Source: Closterium sp. Naga37s-1
Lineage: Eukaryota > Streptophyta > Zygnematophyceae > Desmidiales > Closteriaceae
DNA length: 64,000 nucleotides
Assembly (NCBI GenBank): GCA_947471745.1
Contig: CANJKZ010000772.1
Coordinates: 124,001 to 188,000, forward strand
Reading direction: 5' to 3'
The position numbers and the translations under genes are program-made. The notes beneath the pieces are model-generated. The model had not been told where the DNA came from, ran no database searches, and worked only from the letters and a program-made list of their open reading frames with translations. This document shows positions 20,930 through 30,402 of this stretch, in pieces (position 1 is the stretch's first letter; each line of letters starts with the position of its first letter).

Positions 20930-22564
20930 CTACTTCTGAGCTGCTGCATCACTCTCCTTGTGTTTACCGAGCTTGCTGGTCCCTCCAAGATTGCACTTCT
21001 TGGACTCATTCTCCTTAGCGCGACCGTTCGCGCCATCGCCGCTACCAACCGCTTCACCCTTGGTGCTGATGCTTGCTGCCACTTGCCTCTCCTTAGGCAT
21101 TGGGACCACAAGGATCTGCCACATCTCGTTGTAGACATCCCTATCCTCGTAAAGGTCCCATAGAATCCGCTCGCCAATCCTTGCGGTGTAGGTCTTGGCT
21201 CCCTTCGAGCTCGTGTCCATGCCGGCCTTTTGCAACCGCCGTCCAGAAATCAGGTTCACAGCAAGGTTGGGCACCCAAATCACGTTCTTGAGGCCCACCA
21301 TCTTCCCATCAGCACCCTTGAACATGGCCTTGCCCATGCCTTTCACCTCTGCTCGTTGCCCCAACGCCAATGTGACATGCTTCACCGGTGACGGTTCGAG
21401 TTCGGTGAGCAAGTCCGCACGAGGTGTCATGTTATAGGTAGCGCCGCTATCGATCACCCAATAGTCGAGGGAGTGTAGGGTGACCTTCCCCACAGCTGCT
21501 GGCTCCTCAAAGCCTTCATCATTCTCTGGACCAGCCGGTGCTTGCATGGACACGTAGAAGAATTGACCCGGAAAGCGATCGTCCCTCGACTCGCTCTCGT
21601 TGCCGTCACTCTTCATATTTGCAGCACCACCTCCACGACCACCACGGCCTCCATGGCCTCTTCCTCTCCCTCTTCCTACTCCTCTACCCTCTTGGCCTTG
21701 AGCAGGGGTCCATCCATCACGGAGCTTGTAGCAATCGCGCCACATGTGTCCGTTCTTGTGGCAATAGTGGCACTCGCCGTCGAATCGGCCGCGACCGCGT
21801 CCATAGCTCTTGTCGTCGCTGCCATATCCGCCACTCCCGCGGCCTCCGTTGAAGTTGCTGCCTCCAGATCTTCCTCCACCTCGTCCTCTGCCCCTTCCAC
21901 GGCCATATCCACGGCCGATGCTTGCTGCCCCGGCGCCATCCACACTCGCCAACTCACGGCGGCGGAAATCCTCTTGAAGGATAACTCGCTTCACGTCTTC
22001 GAGCGAGAGGCGGGGCGGATCGCGATTCAAGTAGATGATGAGCGAGGACCATGACTCGGGGAGTAGGGCCAGCAACTTGGTCTTCTTTTGGAGCTCACTG
22101 TAGTTCAAATCAGCTCCCTCAAGCCGCGTCAACAAGTCGAAGAATTTCTGCACCCCTTATTCCACGGGTTCATCTTCTTCAATTCGTAGTATTGCCATTT
22201 GCCGTTCCAACACCACCGCTACCGCCGCGGTTGCAGGAGTGTGTACACCCTTGAGAGCAGCCCATGCCTTTGGTCCCTTATCTGGTTCACGCTGGAATGG
22301 CTTGATGTGACAGATTTGGCTGCTCCCCAACACTTGCCCAAGTAGGAGGTAGCCTTGTGTGCTCTTCCGCATCCACGGGCTCTTCTCCGGGTCGTTCTCG
22401 AGGTGCTTCTCCGTTCCTTCCATCACCTCCAGCAGGTCATAGTGGTCAAATACATTCTCCATTCTGAAGGACCATTCAGCAAAGTTGTCGCCGTTGAACT
22501 TGTCAAGCCCAAACACCCTAGGCTCATCCCTAGGTGGGCCAAGACTTGGTTGCATAGGAGACAT
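20930..22564 (-). pseudogene. Element A gag and protease
   Basis: The Gag start at 22564 (MSPMQPSLGPP) is followed by an in-frame TAA at 22157-22159, then the same frame continues to 20930. Visible: capsid LDKFNGDNFAEWSFRMENVF, Gly/Arg-rich repeats ([11 protein letters not shown]), zinc knuckle CHYCHKNGHMWRDC near 21750, and protease YWVIDSGATYNM near 21450. Apart from the one stop the frame is long and readable. Confidence 0.85.
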
Positions 22565-22628
22565 GGCGGGATCACGGGGTTGGCCTTGAGCTTGGGCTTC
22601 TCTACTGTCACTAGCACCTCTGCCACTA

Positions 22629-23236
22629 TGACAGCCACTATAGTCTTAGAACACAAATTAGGAAGAGTTACGAGTTGGGAATGACTCCCAGCTCCTACAA
22701 ACCCCAAGAGCCGAGGTACACTGATGTGGAACAGTGCCACACTGTCGCCAACCAAGAAGGGTCTTGAAACTACCCTTCATAAGGGGCTACACCAAATGAA
22801 ATGTTACACTACACAAAGTAATGTAACTATTCTCAATATCTTAAGGTGTACCCCTTTTCGCGGGCTTTGCGATCACTTGATTCTTGAAACCAAAGCTCTG
22901 GTTCTTCATCATAAACTCATCCTTGAGTTCTTGATGGGTCTGTTGCACACACCTGCGACACGCCGAACGTTCCACACACGGCAAAAGAGAAACCGCGCGA
23001 GACACACAAACGACGAAATTGAAACCGCCCGAGACACTCAAGCGACGACGTAACACGCGACTAGCGATGACTCGCTATTGACTGGACACACACACATTCG
23101 ACATCATGACTCATCATTCACACACTGCTATAAGCATGAAATATATATTATCTCATGTCTTCATACCATTCCATGCACACACGCATGCACCTACACGAAC
23201 AACAAGCCGAGTGCAAACCGTAGGGTTGCACCAACA
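22629..23236 (-). repeat. 5' LTR of element A, lacking its last 114 bp
   Basis: Matches 17271-17871 of the 3' LTR. The part equivalent to 17157-17270 (the end next to the primer site) is absent, and no copia primer site follows. A deletion therefore removed U5 and the primer site. Between 22565 and 22628 is unassigned leader sequence. Confidence 0.8.
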
Positions 23237-23272
23237 GGAGTTGAGGCTGAGCCCATGCATGCAGGAGCCTCT
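23237..23272 (+). pseudogene. B2 element, 36-bp middle fragment
   Basis: The short stretch between the A and B1 insertions. It starts with the GGAGT duplication of A and ends with CCTCT, the target duplication of B1. It reads GVEAEPMHAGAS in frame with both flanking parts of B2. Confidence 0.85.
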
Positions 23273-23404
23273 TGTCAGAACATTATATTGCTTACTTTGT
23301 GTAGGCTATAGTGGGGTAGCCAATAAGAGGTACAACCCAATTAGGGTTAGTACTTGTACCCAACTGTTTCATAGTTTATTCATTCTCGTTCATTCTTCTG
23401 ATAT
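23273..23404 (+). repeat. 5' LTR of B1
   Basis: 132 bp, TGTCAGAACATT to CTGATA. It is unusually short for a copia LTR and nearly identical to 30270-30402. Confidence 0.88.
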
Positions 23405-23416
23405 GGTTTCGAAGCA
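23405..23416 (+). other. Primer-binding site of B1
   Basis: TGGTTTCGAAGC. The B4 and B5 copies read TGGTTTCAGAGC at the same place, so the B family differs from the A and D families (TGGTATCAGAGC type) in its primer site. Confidence 0.65.
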
Positions 23417-23449
23417 GGTCCTTCGTTAGGACCGTTTTTTTTTTTTGCC

Positions 23450-24250
23450 CACCACATCGCTACCCCGCTAGTAGCCCTCTGCAGCCCTCGTGCTGCCCCT
23501 ACTGCCCTGCGCGCCCCGTCGACCCTAGGCCCAGGCCCGCCCGTTGCCCCTAGGCCCCGCGCGCCCGTCGACCCCTAGGCCCCGGTGCGACCCGACGACC
23601 CCTAGGCCCCGGCCCGCCCGTGGCCCCTAGGCCTTGTCGCGACCCGTCGCCCCTAGGCCCCGGCGCGACCCGTCGACCCCTAGCCCCCCCCCCCCCGGTC
23701 GACCCCTAGCCCAGTGCGCCCCGTCGACCCCTAGGCCCCGGCCCCACGTCGACCCCTACGCCCGGCCCGCCCGTCGACCCCTAGGCCCCGGCCCCCCGTC
23801 GACCCCTACGCCCGGTGCGCCTCGTCGACCCCTAGGCCCCGGCCCCCCGTCGACCCCTAGCCCGGCGCGCCCCGTCGACCCTTAGGCCCCAGCCCCACGT
23901 CGACCCCTACGCCCGGCCCGCCCGTCGACCCCTAGGCCCCGGCCCCCCGTCGACCCCTACGCCCGGTGCGCCCCGTTGACCCCTACGCCCGGTGCGCCCC
24001 GTTGACCCATAGGCCCCGCCCCCCCCCCCCCCGTCGACCCCTACTCCCGGCCCGCCCGTCGACCCCTAGGCCCCGCCCCCCCATCGACCCCTACACCCGG
24101 CGCGCACCGTCGACCCCTAGGCCCCGGCCCCCAGTCGACCCCTACGCCCGGCGCGCCCCGTCGACCCCTAGGCCCCGGCCCCCCGTCGACCTCTACGCCC
24201 GGCGCGACCCGTCGACCCCTACCCCCGGCCACCGCCCCTACAGCTAGCGC
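23450..24250 (+). repeat. GC-rich minisatellite leader of B1
   Basis: About 25 imperfect units of roughly 28-30 bp built on GTCGACCCCTA plus GGCCCCGG, between the LTR and gag. Proline/arginine-rich open frames here come from the repeat and are not genes. Confidence 0.8.
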
Positions 24251-24336
24251 GCCGCCCGCTTGCGGCCCGCCAGCACACCATGCAGCCTGCGCACTGCTCT
24301 CTCGCAACCTGCTAGCTGCCCCTCTCCTCTACTGCT

Positions 24337-25660
24337 ATGGCTTCTCTTCGCGTCCTCGCTTTTGATCCTGAGGGCCGCCCTATCCAATTTGACATGTGGC
24401 TCGACGACCTGCAGCTGTTCCTACTGAGTGACTCTAGGGACAGTGTTTTGTTGTTTGACCACACGTCTGGCGCCGCTCCCGCCCCTCCCACCACAGCTGA
24501 CAGTGCGACCCGCTCACAGTGGCTTACTCGCGACGCTGCTGCCCGCTTAGCCATTCGCAACCACCTGCCGTTGGCCGAACGCGCTCACTTCGGACAGCAC
24601 AGGACAGCATAGGCACTGTACGACGCTGTCGTCGCTCGCTACTCCTCGCCTGCCACTTCTGCTCTAGGCTGCCCTGAGCTCTCCGCCTTTGCTACAGTCG
24701 AGGACCTAGTTTCCCACCTTCGCACTAGCGACACTCGCTACCGCGCTGCCCTCCCAGCAGATTTCCTTGCCAAGAACCCACCCCCGATGTAAATCACTCT
24801 TTACTTCATAGTCACCCACCTCCCTGACTCTCTTCGCACTGTCAGGGACCACTTTCTCGCCCTTGACCCCACAGCCCTCACTGTTGACCTACTCGAGCAG
24901 CACCTCCTTGCAGCTGAGACTAGTGTAGTCGCTGTAGGTGCTGCTCGTGGCACTCCGCGCACGCCCTTCTTTGAGGGGTGCTCCCCCTCCCCCCCTGCTC
25001 CCTCCTACGCCTCTGCTGCTGCTGCTGACGTCCCTAGTGCTGCGGACGTCGGGGCCACTTCTGCTAGTGCGAAGTGCCGCAGCAGCAAGGGCAAGGGTGG
25101 CAAGGGTGGTGGCGGTGGCCGCGGGGGTGGTGGTGGGGGCAGCAGTGGAGGTGGTGGGGGCAGTGGAGGTGGTGGCAGCGGTGGGAGTGGTGGCGGGAGT
25201 GGGGGCTTTGTTGGCGACGGTGGACGCAGCTGTGGGAGTGGCAGTAGTGACAGCGTCGGAGCAAGACCCCGTCGCCCCAGCAGCTTCGTGAGTGGTTTGC
25301 TCAGCGTGGGGCGTCTGGGGGTAGTGTTAGCTGCCCGTATGTCATTCGCACAGGTGATCGTGCTGGTCAGACATGCGGGAAGCTTCACACTCAGCACTGC
25401 TGCATCTCCCACCTCGACGACGCTTGGCGCGCAGAGTTTGGTGACGAGGCTGAGCGCCCCCACTGGGCAGAGCTGCTTAGGACTGGAGTTGCTATCTTTG
25501 ACCTAGACTTTGATGCTATCCTTGCTGCTATGTATGCTTTGTCAGTTAGTGTTGAGGGTGACTGTTACCTGTGTGTGCCGCTTGACCCAGGTATAGAGGC
25601 TGCTGCTCTAGGTGCTAGTGAGTCTGTTCTCCCTGGTACTGCGCCTACTGAGGCCTTGCA
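24337..25660 (+). pseudogene. B1 gag
   Basis: Starts ATG at 24337 (MASLRVLAFDPEGRP). The capsid part stays open to a TAG at 24610-24612. A second stop (TAA) lies near 24790, and there are shifts further on. The C-terminal part is a Gly-rich tract (25090-25230) followed by a Cys/His segment, CPYVIRTGDRAGQTCGK then LHTQHCC (25336-25410), instead of the canonical CX2CX4HX4C knuckle. The conserved tail DDAWRAEFGDEAE follows. This Gag cannot be translated as one protein. Confidence 0.8.
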
Positions 25661-27130
25661 CACCTTCACACTTGACTCATGTGCCTCACGCTGTTTCTTT
25701 CGCGACAGCACCACCCTCACTCCTCTCTCTACACCTGTACCGGTCAGGCTGGCTGACCCCTCCAGGGGCTCAGTCCTTGCCCGTTCCTCCACTGTGCTCC
25801 CGTGTTCGGCGGTTCCTTCTAGTTCACTGTGAGGCCTTCACCTCCCCTCGTTCTCTACAAACTTGGTGAGTACCGCTGCCCTCCAGGACGCGATGGTCAC
25901 TACCACCGCTCCTGGGGGTCAGCGTGTGTCGATCTGCACGTGTTCACGGACGGGCCGTCACCTGGCCACGTTCACTCGTCGGCCAGGGTCGAGTCTGTAC
26001 ACACTGGCTACCGAGCCTCCTCAGGTATCTGCGACTGCTCAGGTGTCCGCGTCAGGTCAGGTAGCACCCCCTTGCTTGTGTCGCCTCCTGTCGCACCAGA
26101 CCCTTCTGTGGCACCACCGCCTAGGTCACCCCTCCCTGCCACGCCTTCGTGGCATGCACTCCCGCCTCCTTGTCTCTGGTCTTCCCAGGTCTATGCCTCC
26201 CCTCCCGCCCTTGCCTTCCCCGCCCTGCCTTCCCTGGGTCGAGGGGCGGCAGCGCGCCGCTCCTCACTCCTCCTCGTTTCCCCCGACGACTGCTCCCCTG
26301 CACACTCTCCACATGGACGTGTGGGGCCCAGCCCGCGTCAGTGGACAGGGCCGCGAGTGCTACTTTCTGCTGGTTGTTGACGTATACACGCGGTACACCA
26401 CGGTCTTCCCCTTGCGCAGCAAGGGTCAGGTCGTTGATGTCTTGATCCCTTAGATCTGCGCAGTCCGTCTCCAGCTCCGCGAGCGGTTCCGTGAGGACCT
26501 TCCTGTCCTGCGTCTGCACTCTGACAGAGGTGGTGAGTTCTCCTCCAACCTCTTGCGGGATTTTTGTCGTGGGGAGGGCATTCTCCAGTCGTTCACGCTT
26601 CCGGACTCCCCTCAGCAAAATGGGATTGCTGAGCGCCGCATTGGCTTAGTCATGGAGGTCGCTCGTACCTCCATGATCCATGCGGCTGCTCCCCATTTTC
26701 TGTGGCCGTTTGCGGTCCGGTACGCTGCGCATCAGCTCAACCTCTGGCCCCGTGTCTCCTTGCCGGAGACTTTGCCGACACTACTTTGGACGGGGGAGGT
26801 TGGCGATGCGTCGGTGTTCCGGGTCTGGGGCTCTCGTGCCTTTGTTCGCGATACGTCCGCGGACAAGCTCTCTGCCCGCGCTATTCCCTACGTCTTCCTT
26901 GGCTTTCCCCCTGACGCGCCTGGCTGGCAGTTTTACCACCCCACCTCGCGCCGTATCTTCCCCTCTCAGGATGTCACGTTTGATGAGTCGGTTCCCTTTT
27001 ACCGTCTCTTCCCCTGCCGCTCTGCTCCTCCCCCACCCCCGCCGCTCTTCCTTGCTCCAGGTCCCCCTCCGGTAGACCCCCTCCCCCCCCAGGATCCTGC
27101 TCCCTCAGGTGTGTCTCAAGTAGACCCTCT
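25660..27130 (+). pseudogene. B1 protease and integrase
   Basis: Protease near 25670 reads FTLDSCASRCFF (DSC; the B4 copy has DSG). Pre-integrase zinc region: WHHRLGHPSL near 26110; the second half reads CLPWVEG where other copies have CVEG. The integrase core starts at HMDVWGPAR (26310), is cut by TAG at 26451-26453 and continues through HSDRGGEF and NGIAERRIG to FRVWGSRAFV. Frameshifts lie between protease and integrase. All three acidic residues are present, but the frame is broken. Confidence 0.82.
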
Positions 27131-27164
27131 CCCTGGTACTACGCCTGTTGAGGTGGCTGTCGGC

Positions 27165-27800
27165 TTAGGTGCTGCGTCTAGGGGTGCGGAGCCTGGGGGT
27201 GCTGAGTCTGAGGGTGCCGGGTCTGGGGGTGCTGAGCCTGGGGGTGCGGAGCCTGGGGGTGCTGAGCCTGAGGGTGTGGAGCCTGGGGGTGCTGAGCCTG
27301 AGGGTGTGGAGCCTGGGGGTGCTGAGTCTGAGGGTGCGGAGTCTGGGGGTGCTGAGCCGAGGGGTACTTCTTCTTCTGGAGGTCCTGCGGGTGCTTCGCC
27401 ACGACAATCTCCCCGGCCGGAGCCTCTCTCCCTGCAGCAGCTGCGCGAGTGGTTTGCTCAACGCACCCGCCTTCGGAGTGGAGCTGCCGGAGCTGGAGAC
27501 TCTACCGCTGGAGACATTGGAGCTGGAGGTGTTGGAGTTTCTGCTGGAGCTGGTGGTACCGGAGGTGCTGCAGCTACTGGTCTTGGAGGTGCTCGTACCA
27601 TGGGTACTGGACTGCCGGGACTGGTGGTGTTGGGGGAGCTTGAGCTGGCGACCCTATGGAGCCTGAAGCTGCTGGGGCTGGAGGAGCTGGAGCTGTTGGC
27701 GCTAGAGCTGGAGGCACTGGCGCGGGAGGCGCTGGAGCTGGAGAAGCTGGAGCTATTGACCCTGGAGCTGGAGGTGCTGGAGGCACGATGCGGCCGCGAC
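27165..27800 (+). repeat. B1 linker repeats between integrase and RT
   Basis: 27175-27360 is a run of 15- and 30-bp units coding GGAEPGGAEPEGVE-type repeats. 27480-27790 is a second, GAG/CTGGAG-rich repeat region. Between them is the recurring segment LSLQQLREWFAQR. It is low-complexity linker typical of the family here, with no catalytic content. Confidence 0.75.
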
Positions 27801-27918
27801 CATACTTCGATCCCCTGCTTCAGCAGGTTCTTGGTGTTCCGTCTTCTACTGGTCTTCCTCCTCCCTTACTGTGTCCACCGCCTGACCACTCGCAGCAGCC
27901 GTTACAGCCAGCTCCCCA

Positions 27919-30045
27919 TTGCCTGCTCCTTCTCCTTACACTGAGCAGACCGGAGGTCTCACAGAGCGTCGTGAGCCTGCGTCTCGTCCTGCCTCCCCTG
28001 TTCGCACTGGTTGTCGCATTCCTCGTCCGCGTCCTCCTCCTGTCCCCGGCACATACGCTATGGCACTTCGTCCTTCCTCTGTTCCACTGTGTTTTCCTCT
28101 GCCTGCTCCTCCTGAGTCCTCTCTTCCTGCCGTCCCTGGCCCTGCGTCTGACGGCGCTCGTGCTGCCAGTCCCACTGTCTCTCGTCTTCTTGCCACTGTT
28201 GTCACTGACCCCTCGTTTGAGTCCACTGCTGCGTCTGCCCTCGTTGCTGAGCTAGTTGACTTTTCTGCTGCCTGTCGTCTAGACTACGCCACGGCTCTTG
28301 TTGCTGAGTCTGAGTCTGCCAGTTCTCCGTCCGTCGGGGGTGAGTGTGCTCTTGGAACGGACGTCCTTGAGGACAGGCATGGGGACTTTGAGTGTCGTGC
28401 AGTTGCTATACCTCGTTTCGCTTCCATGCTGCTTGCCCCTGAGGGAGACCCGGATGCACCAGACATCCCGACCCCGCGCTCTTACGCAGAGGCGATTACG
28501 GGTCCCTACTCCTCTCAGTGGCTGGCAGCCATGGATGCCGAGATGGCATCCTGGAAGTCCACAGGCACCTACGACGACGCAGTTCCCCCGTCTCGGGCGA
28601 ACATAGTCGATGGCATGTGGATTTTCAGGGTGAAGCGGCCGCCGGGTTCTCCGCCTGCCTTCAAGGCGCGTTACGTTGCTAGAGGCTTCAGTCAGCGACA
28701 GGGGGTCGACTACTTCCAGACCTTCTCCCCCACCCTGAAGATGACTACTCTTCGGGTGTTAATGCATGTCGCTGCTCAGCGTGACTACGAGTTACACTCT
28801 CTGGACTTCAGTACAGCTTTCTTGCAGGGCAGCCTGCACGAGGAGATCTAGCTACGCCGCCCACCTGGCTTCACTGGGTCGTTTCCTGCAGGTACCCAGT
28901 GGAGCCTCCGGTGACCAATCTACGGTCTCCGCCAGGCGCCTCGCGAGTGGCACGACACACTGAGGACTACACTTGCGGCTCTGGGGTTTTCTCCTTCTAC
29001 TGCTGACCCGTCGCTGTTTCTCCGCACCGACACGTCACTGCCGCCGTTCTACGTCCTCGTGTACGTCGACGACCTCGTCTTTGGCACTGCTGACAATGAG
29101 GCACTGACTCTTGTGAAGTCGGAGCTGCAGAAGAGACACACCTGCACTGACCTGGGTGAACTGCGCAGCTATCTTGGCTTGCAGATCACTCGGGACAGAG
29201 CACGGCGCACCATCACACTGACTCAGTCACACATGGTGCACCAGGTCCTTCAGCGCTTCGGCTTCCAGTTCTCCTCGCCACAGCCCACTCCTCTGTCTAC
29301 CGGCCACTCGCTCTCAACTCCACCTTCGGACGAGTCCATAGAGCCGAGTGGTCCATATCCAGAGCTTGTGGGTTGCCTCATGTACCTGATGACGTGCACA
29401 CGACCTGACCTCGCGTACCCTCTCAGCCTCCTGGCTCACTACGTGGCTCCCGGTAGGCACCGAAAGGTGCACTGGGATGCTGCGAAGAGGGTACTACGTT
29501 ACTTGTGCAGTACGTCGGGCATGGGGCTCGTGCTTGGAAGACGGGGTCCAGTTGTCCTCACTGGTCACGCAGACGCTTCTTGGGTTGATGACTCAGCTAC
29601 GCAGCGGTCGTCACAGGGTTACACCTTCAGCCTCGGTTCCGGCTCTGTTTCCTGGCGGTCTACCCGCTCGTCTTCAGTTCTCAACTCCAGTTGTGAGGCT
29701 GAGATCTACGCCGGGGCCATGGCTGCACAGGAGCTACGCTGGCTCACCTACCTGCTGACTGACTTGGGAGAGCAGCCTTGTTCGCCTCCAGTTCTGTACA
29801 TAGACAACAAGGCCATGATTGCGTTGTGTCAGGAGCACAGACTAGAGCACAGAACGAAGCACATCGCTCTGCGATACTTCCTTGCTCGAGAGTTGCAGCA
29901 GCGTGGCCAGCTTCGTCTTGCGTACGTGGCCACTAGGGCCAACACTGCTGATATATTCACCAAGGCACTTCCGCCTGGTGATCATCAGCGCTTCTCTACT
30001 GTGTTAGGCCTTGTGCCTACTTTGCCTCACTTGCTCACTTTGTGA
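27919..30045 (+). pseudogene. B1 reverse transcriptase and RNase H
   Basis: Reads through a Pro/Ser-rich pre-RT region into RT. MLLAPEGDPD starts near 28427, MWIFRVKRPPG near 28615, and DFSTAFLQG near 28804. TAG at 28849-28851 replaces the tryptophan codon seen in C1 (HEEIW), and a TGA follows near 28912. From 29059 the frame is open again with the catalytic YVDD (29059-29070), GHADASWVDD, SSCEAEIYAG and TKHIALRYFL to the stop at 30045. It is close to the intact C1 enzyme at 13535-15154. Confidence 0.88.
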
Positions 30046-30269
30046 CTTTGCTTGTAGTGTGATCTATATATGTACCTCCATGCTTACTCTTGCTAGGCTA
30101 TGATCACTGTACTGTTTGTGCTCTTTACATAATACTGCATGTGAACTGGCCTTGTGGCCCTTTGCTTGTGCTCGGACTGTGTGGTGACTTTGTGATCCAC
30201 CCCGAGCTTGCTTTGCTTTTCTTGACTGGTCTTGTGACCACTTGTTCTCCCCCACTTTGCCTATGGGGG

Positions 30270-30402
30270 TGTGTCATAACATTATATTGCTTACTTTGTG
30301 TAGGCTATAGTGGGGTAGCCCATAAGGGGTACAACCCAATTAGGGTTAGTACTTGTACCCAACTGTTTCTTAGTTCATTCATTCTCGTTCATTCTTCTGA
30401 TA
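30270..30402 (+). repeat. 3' LTR of B1
   Basis: 133 bp after the polypurine tract CTATGGGGG (30261-30269). Starts TGTGTCATAAC and ends CTGATA. The untranslated stretch 30046-30260 matches 15155-15371. Confidence 0.88.

Larger units (their letters stand above)
17157..23236 (-). mobile_element. Copia-type LTR retrotransposon A, minus strand, decayed
   Basis: LTRs at both ends and internal gag to RNase H on the minus strand. It is flanked by a 5-bp target duplication, GGAGT, at 17152-17156 and 23237-23241. It was inserted into the linker of B2. Removing it with one duplication restores the B2 frame. It is inactivated by stops, frameshifts, a mutated integrase residue and loss of the primer site. 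Confidence 0.88.
23273..30402 (+). mobile_element. Copia-type LTR retrotransposon B1, full length but defective
   Basis: Short, nearly identical LTRs and a 5-bp target duplication, CCTCT, at 23268-23272 and 30403-30407. Inserted into an older member of its own family (B2). Order: LTR, primer site, long GC-rich leader, gag, protease, integrase, Gly/Glu-rich linker, RT, RNase H, polypurine tract, LTR. Several in-frame stops (24610, 26451, 28849) and shifts in gag make it non-autonomous despite the young LTRs. Confidence 0.92.

Noticed and set aside
23634..24247. Pro/Arg-rich frames before the B1 gag
   Set aside because: They are translations of the GTCGACCCC minisatellite in the leader.
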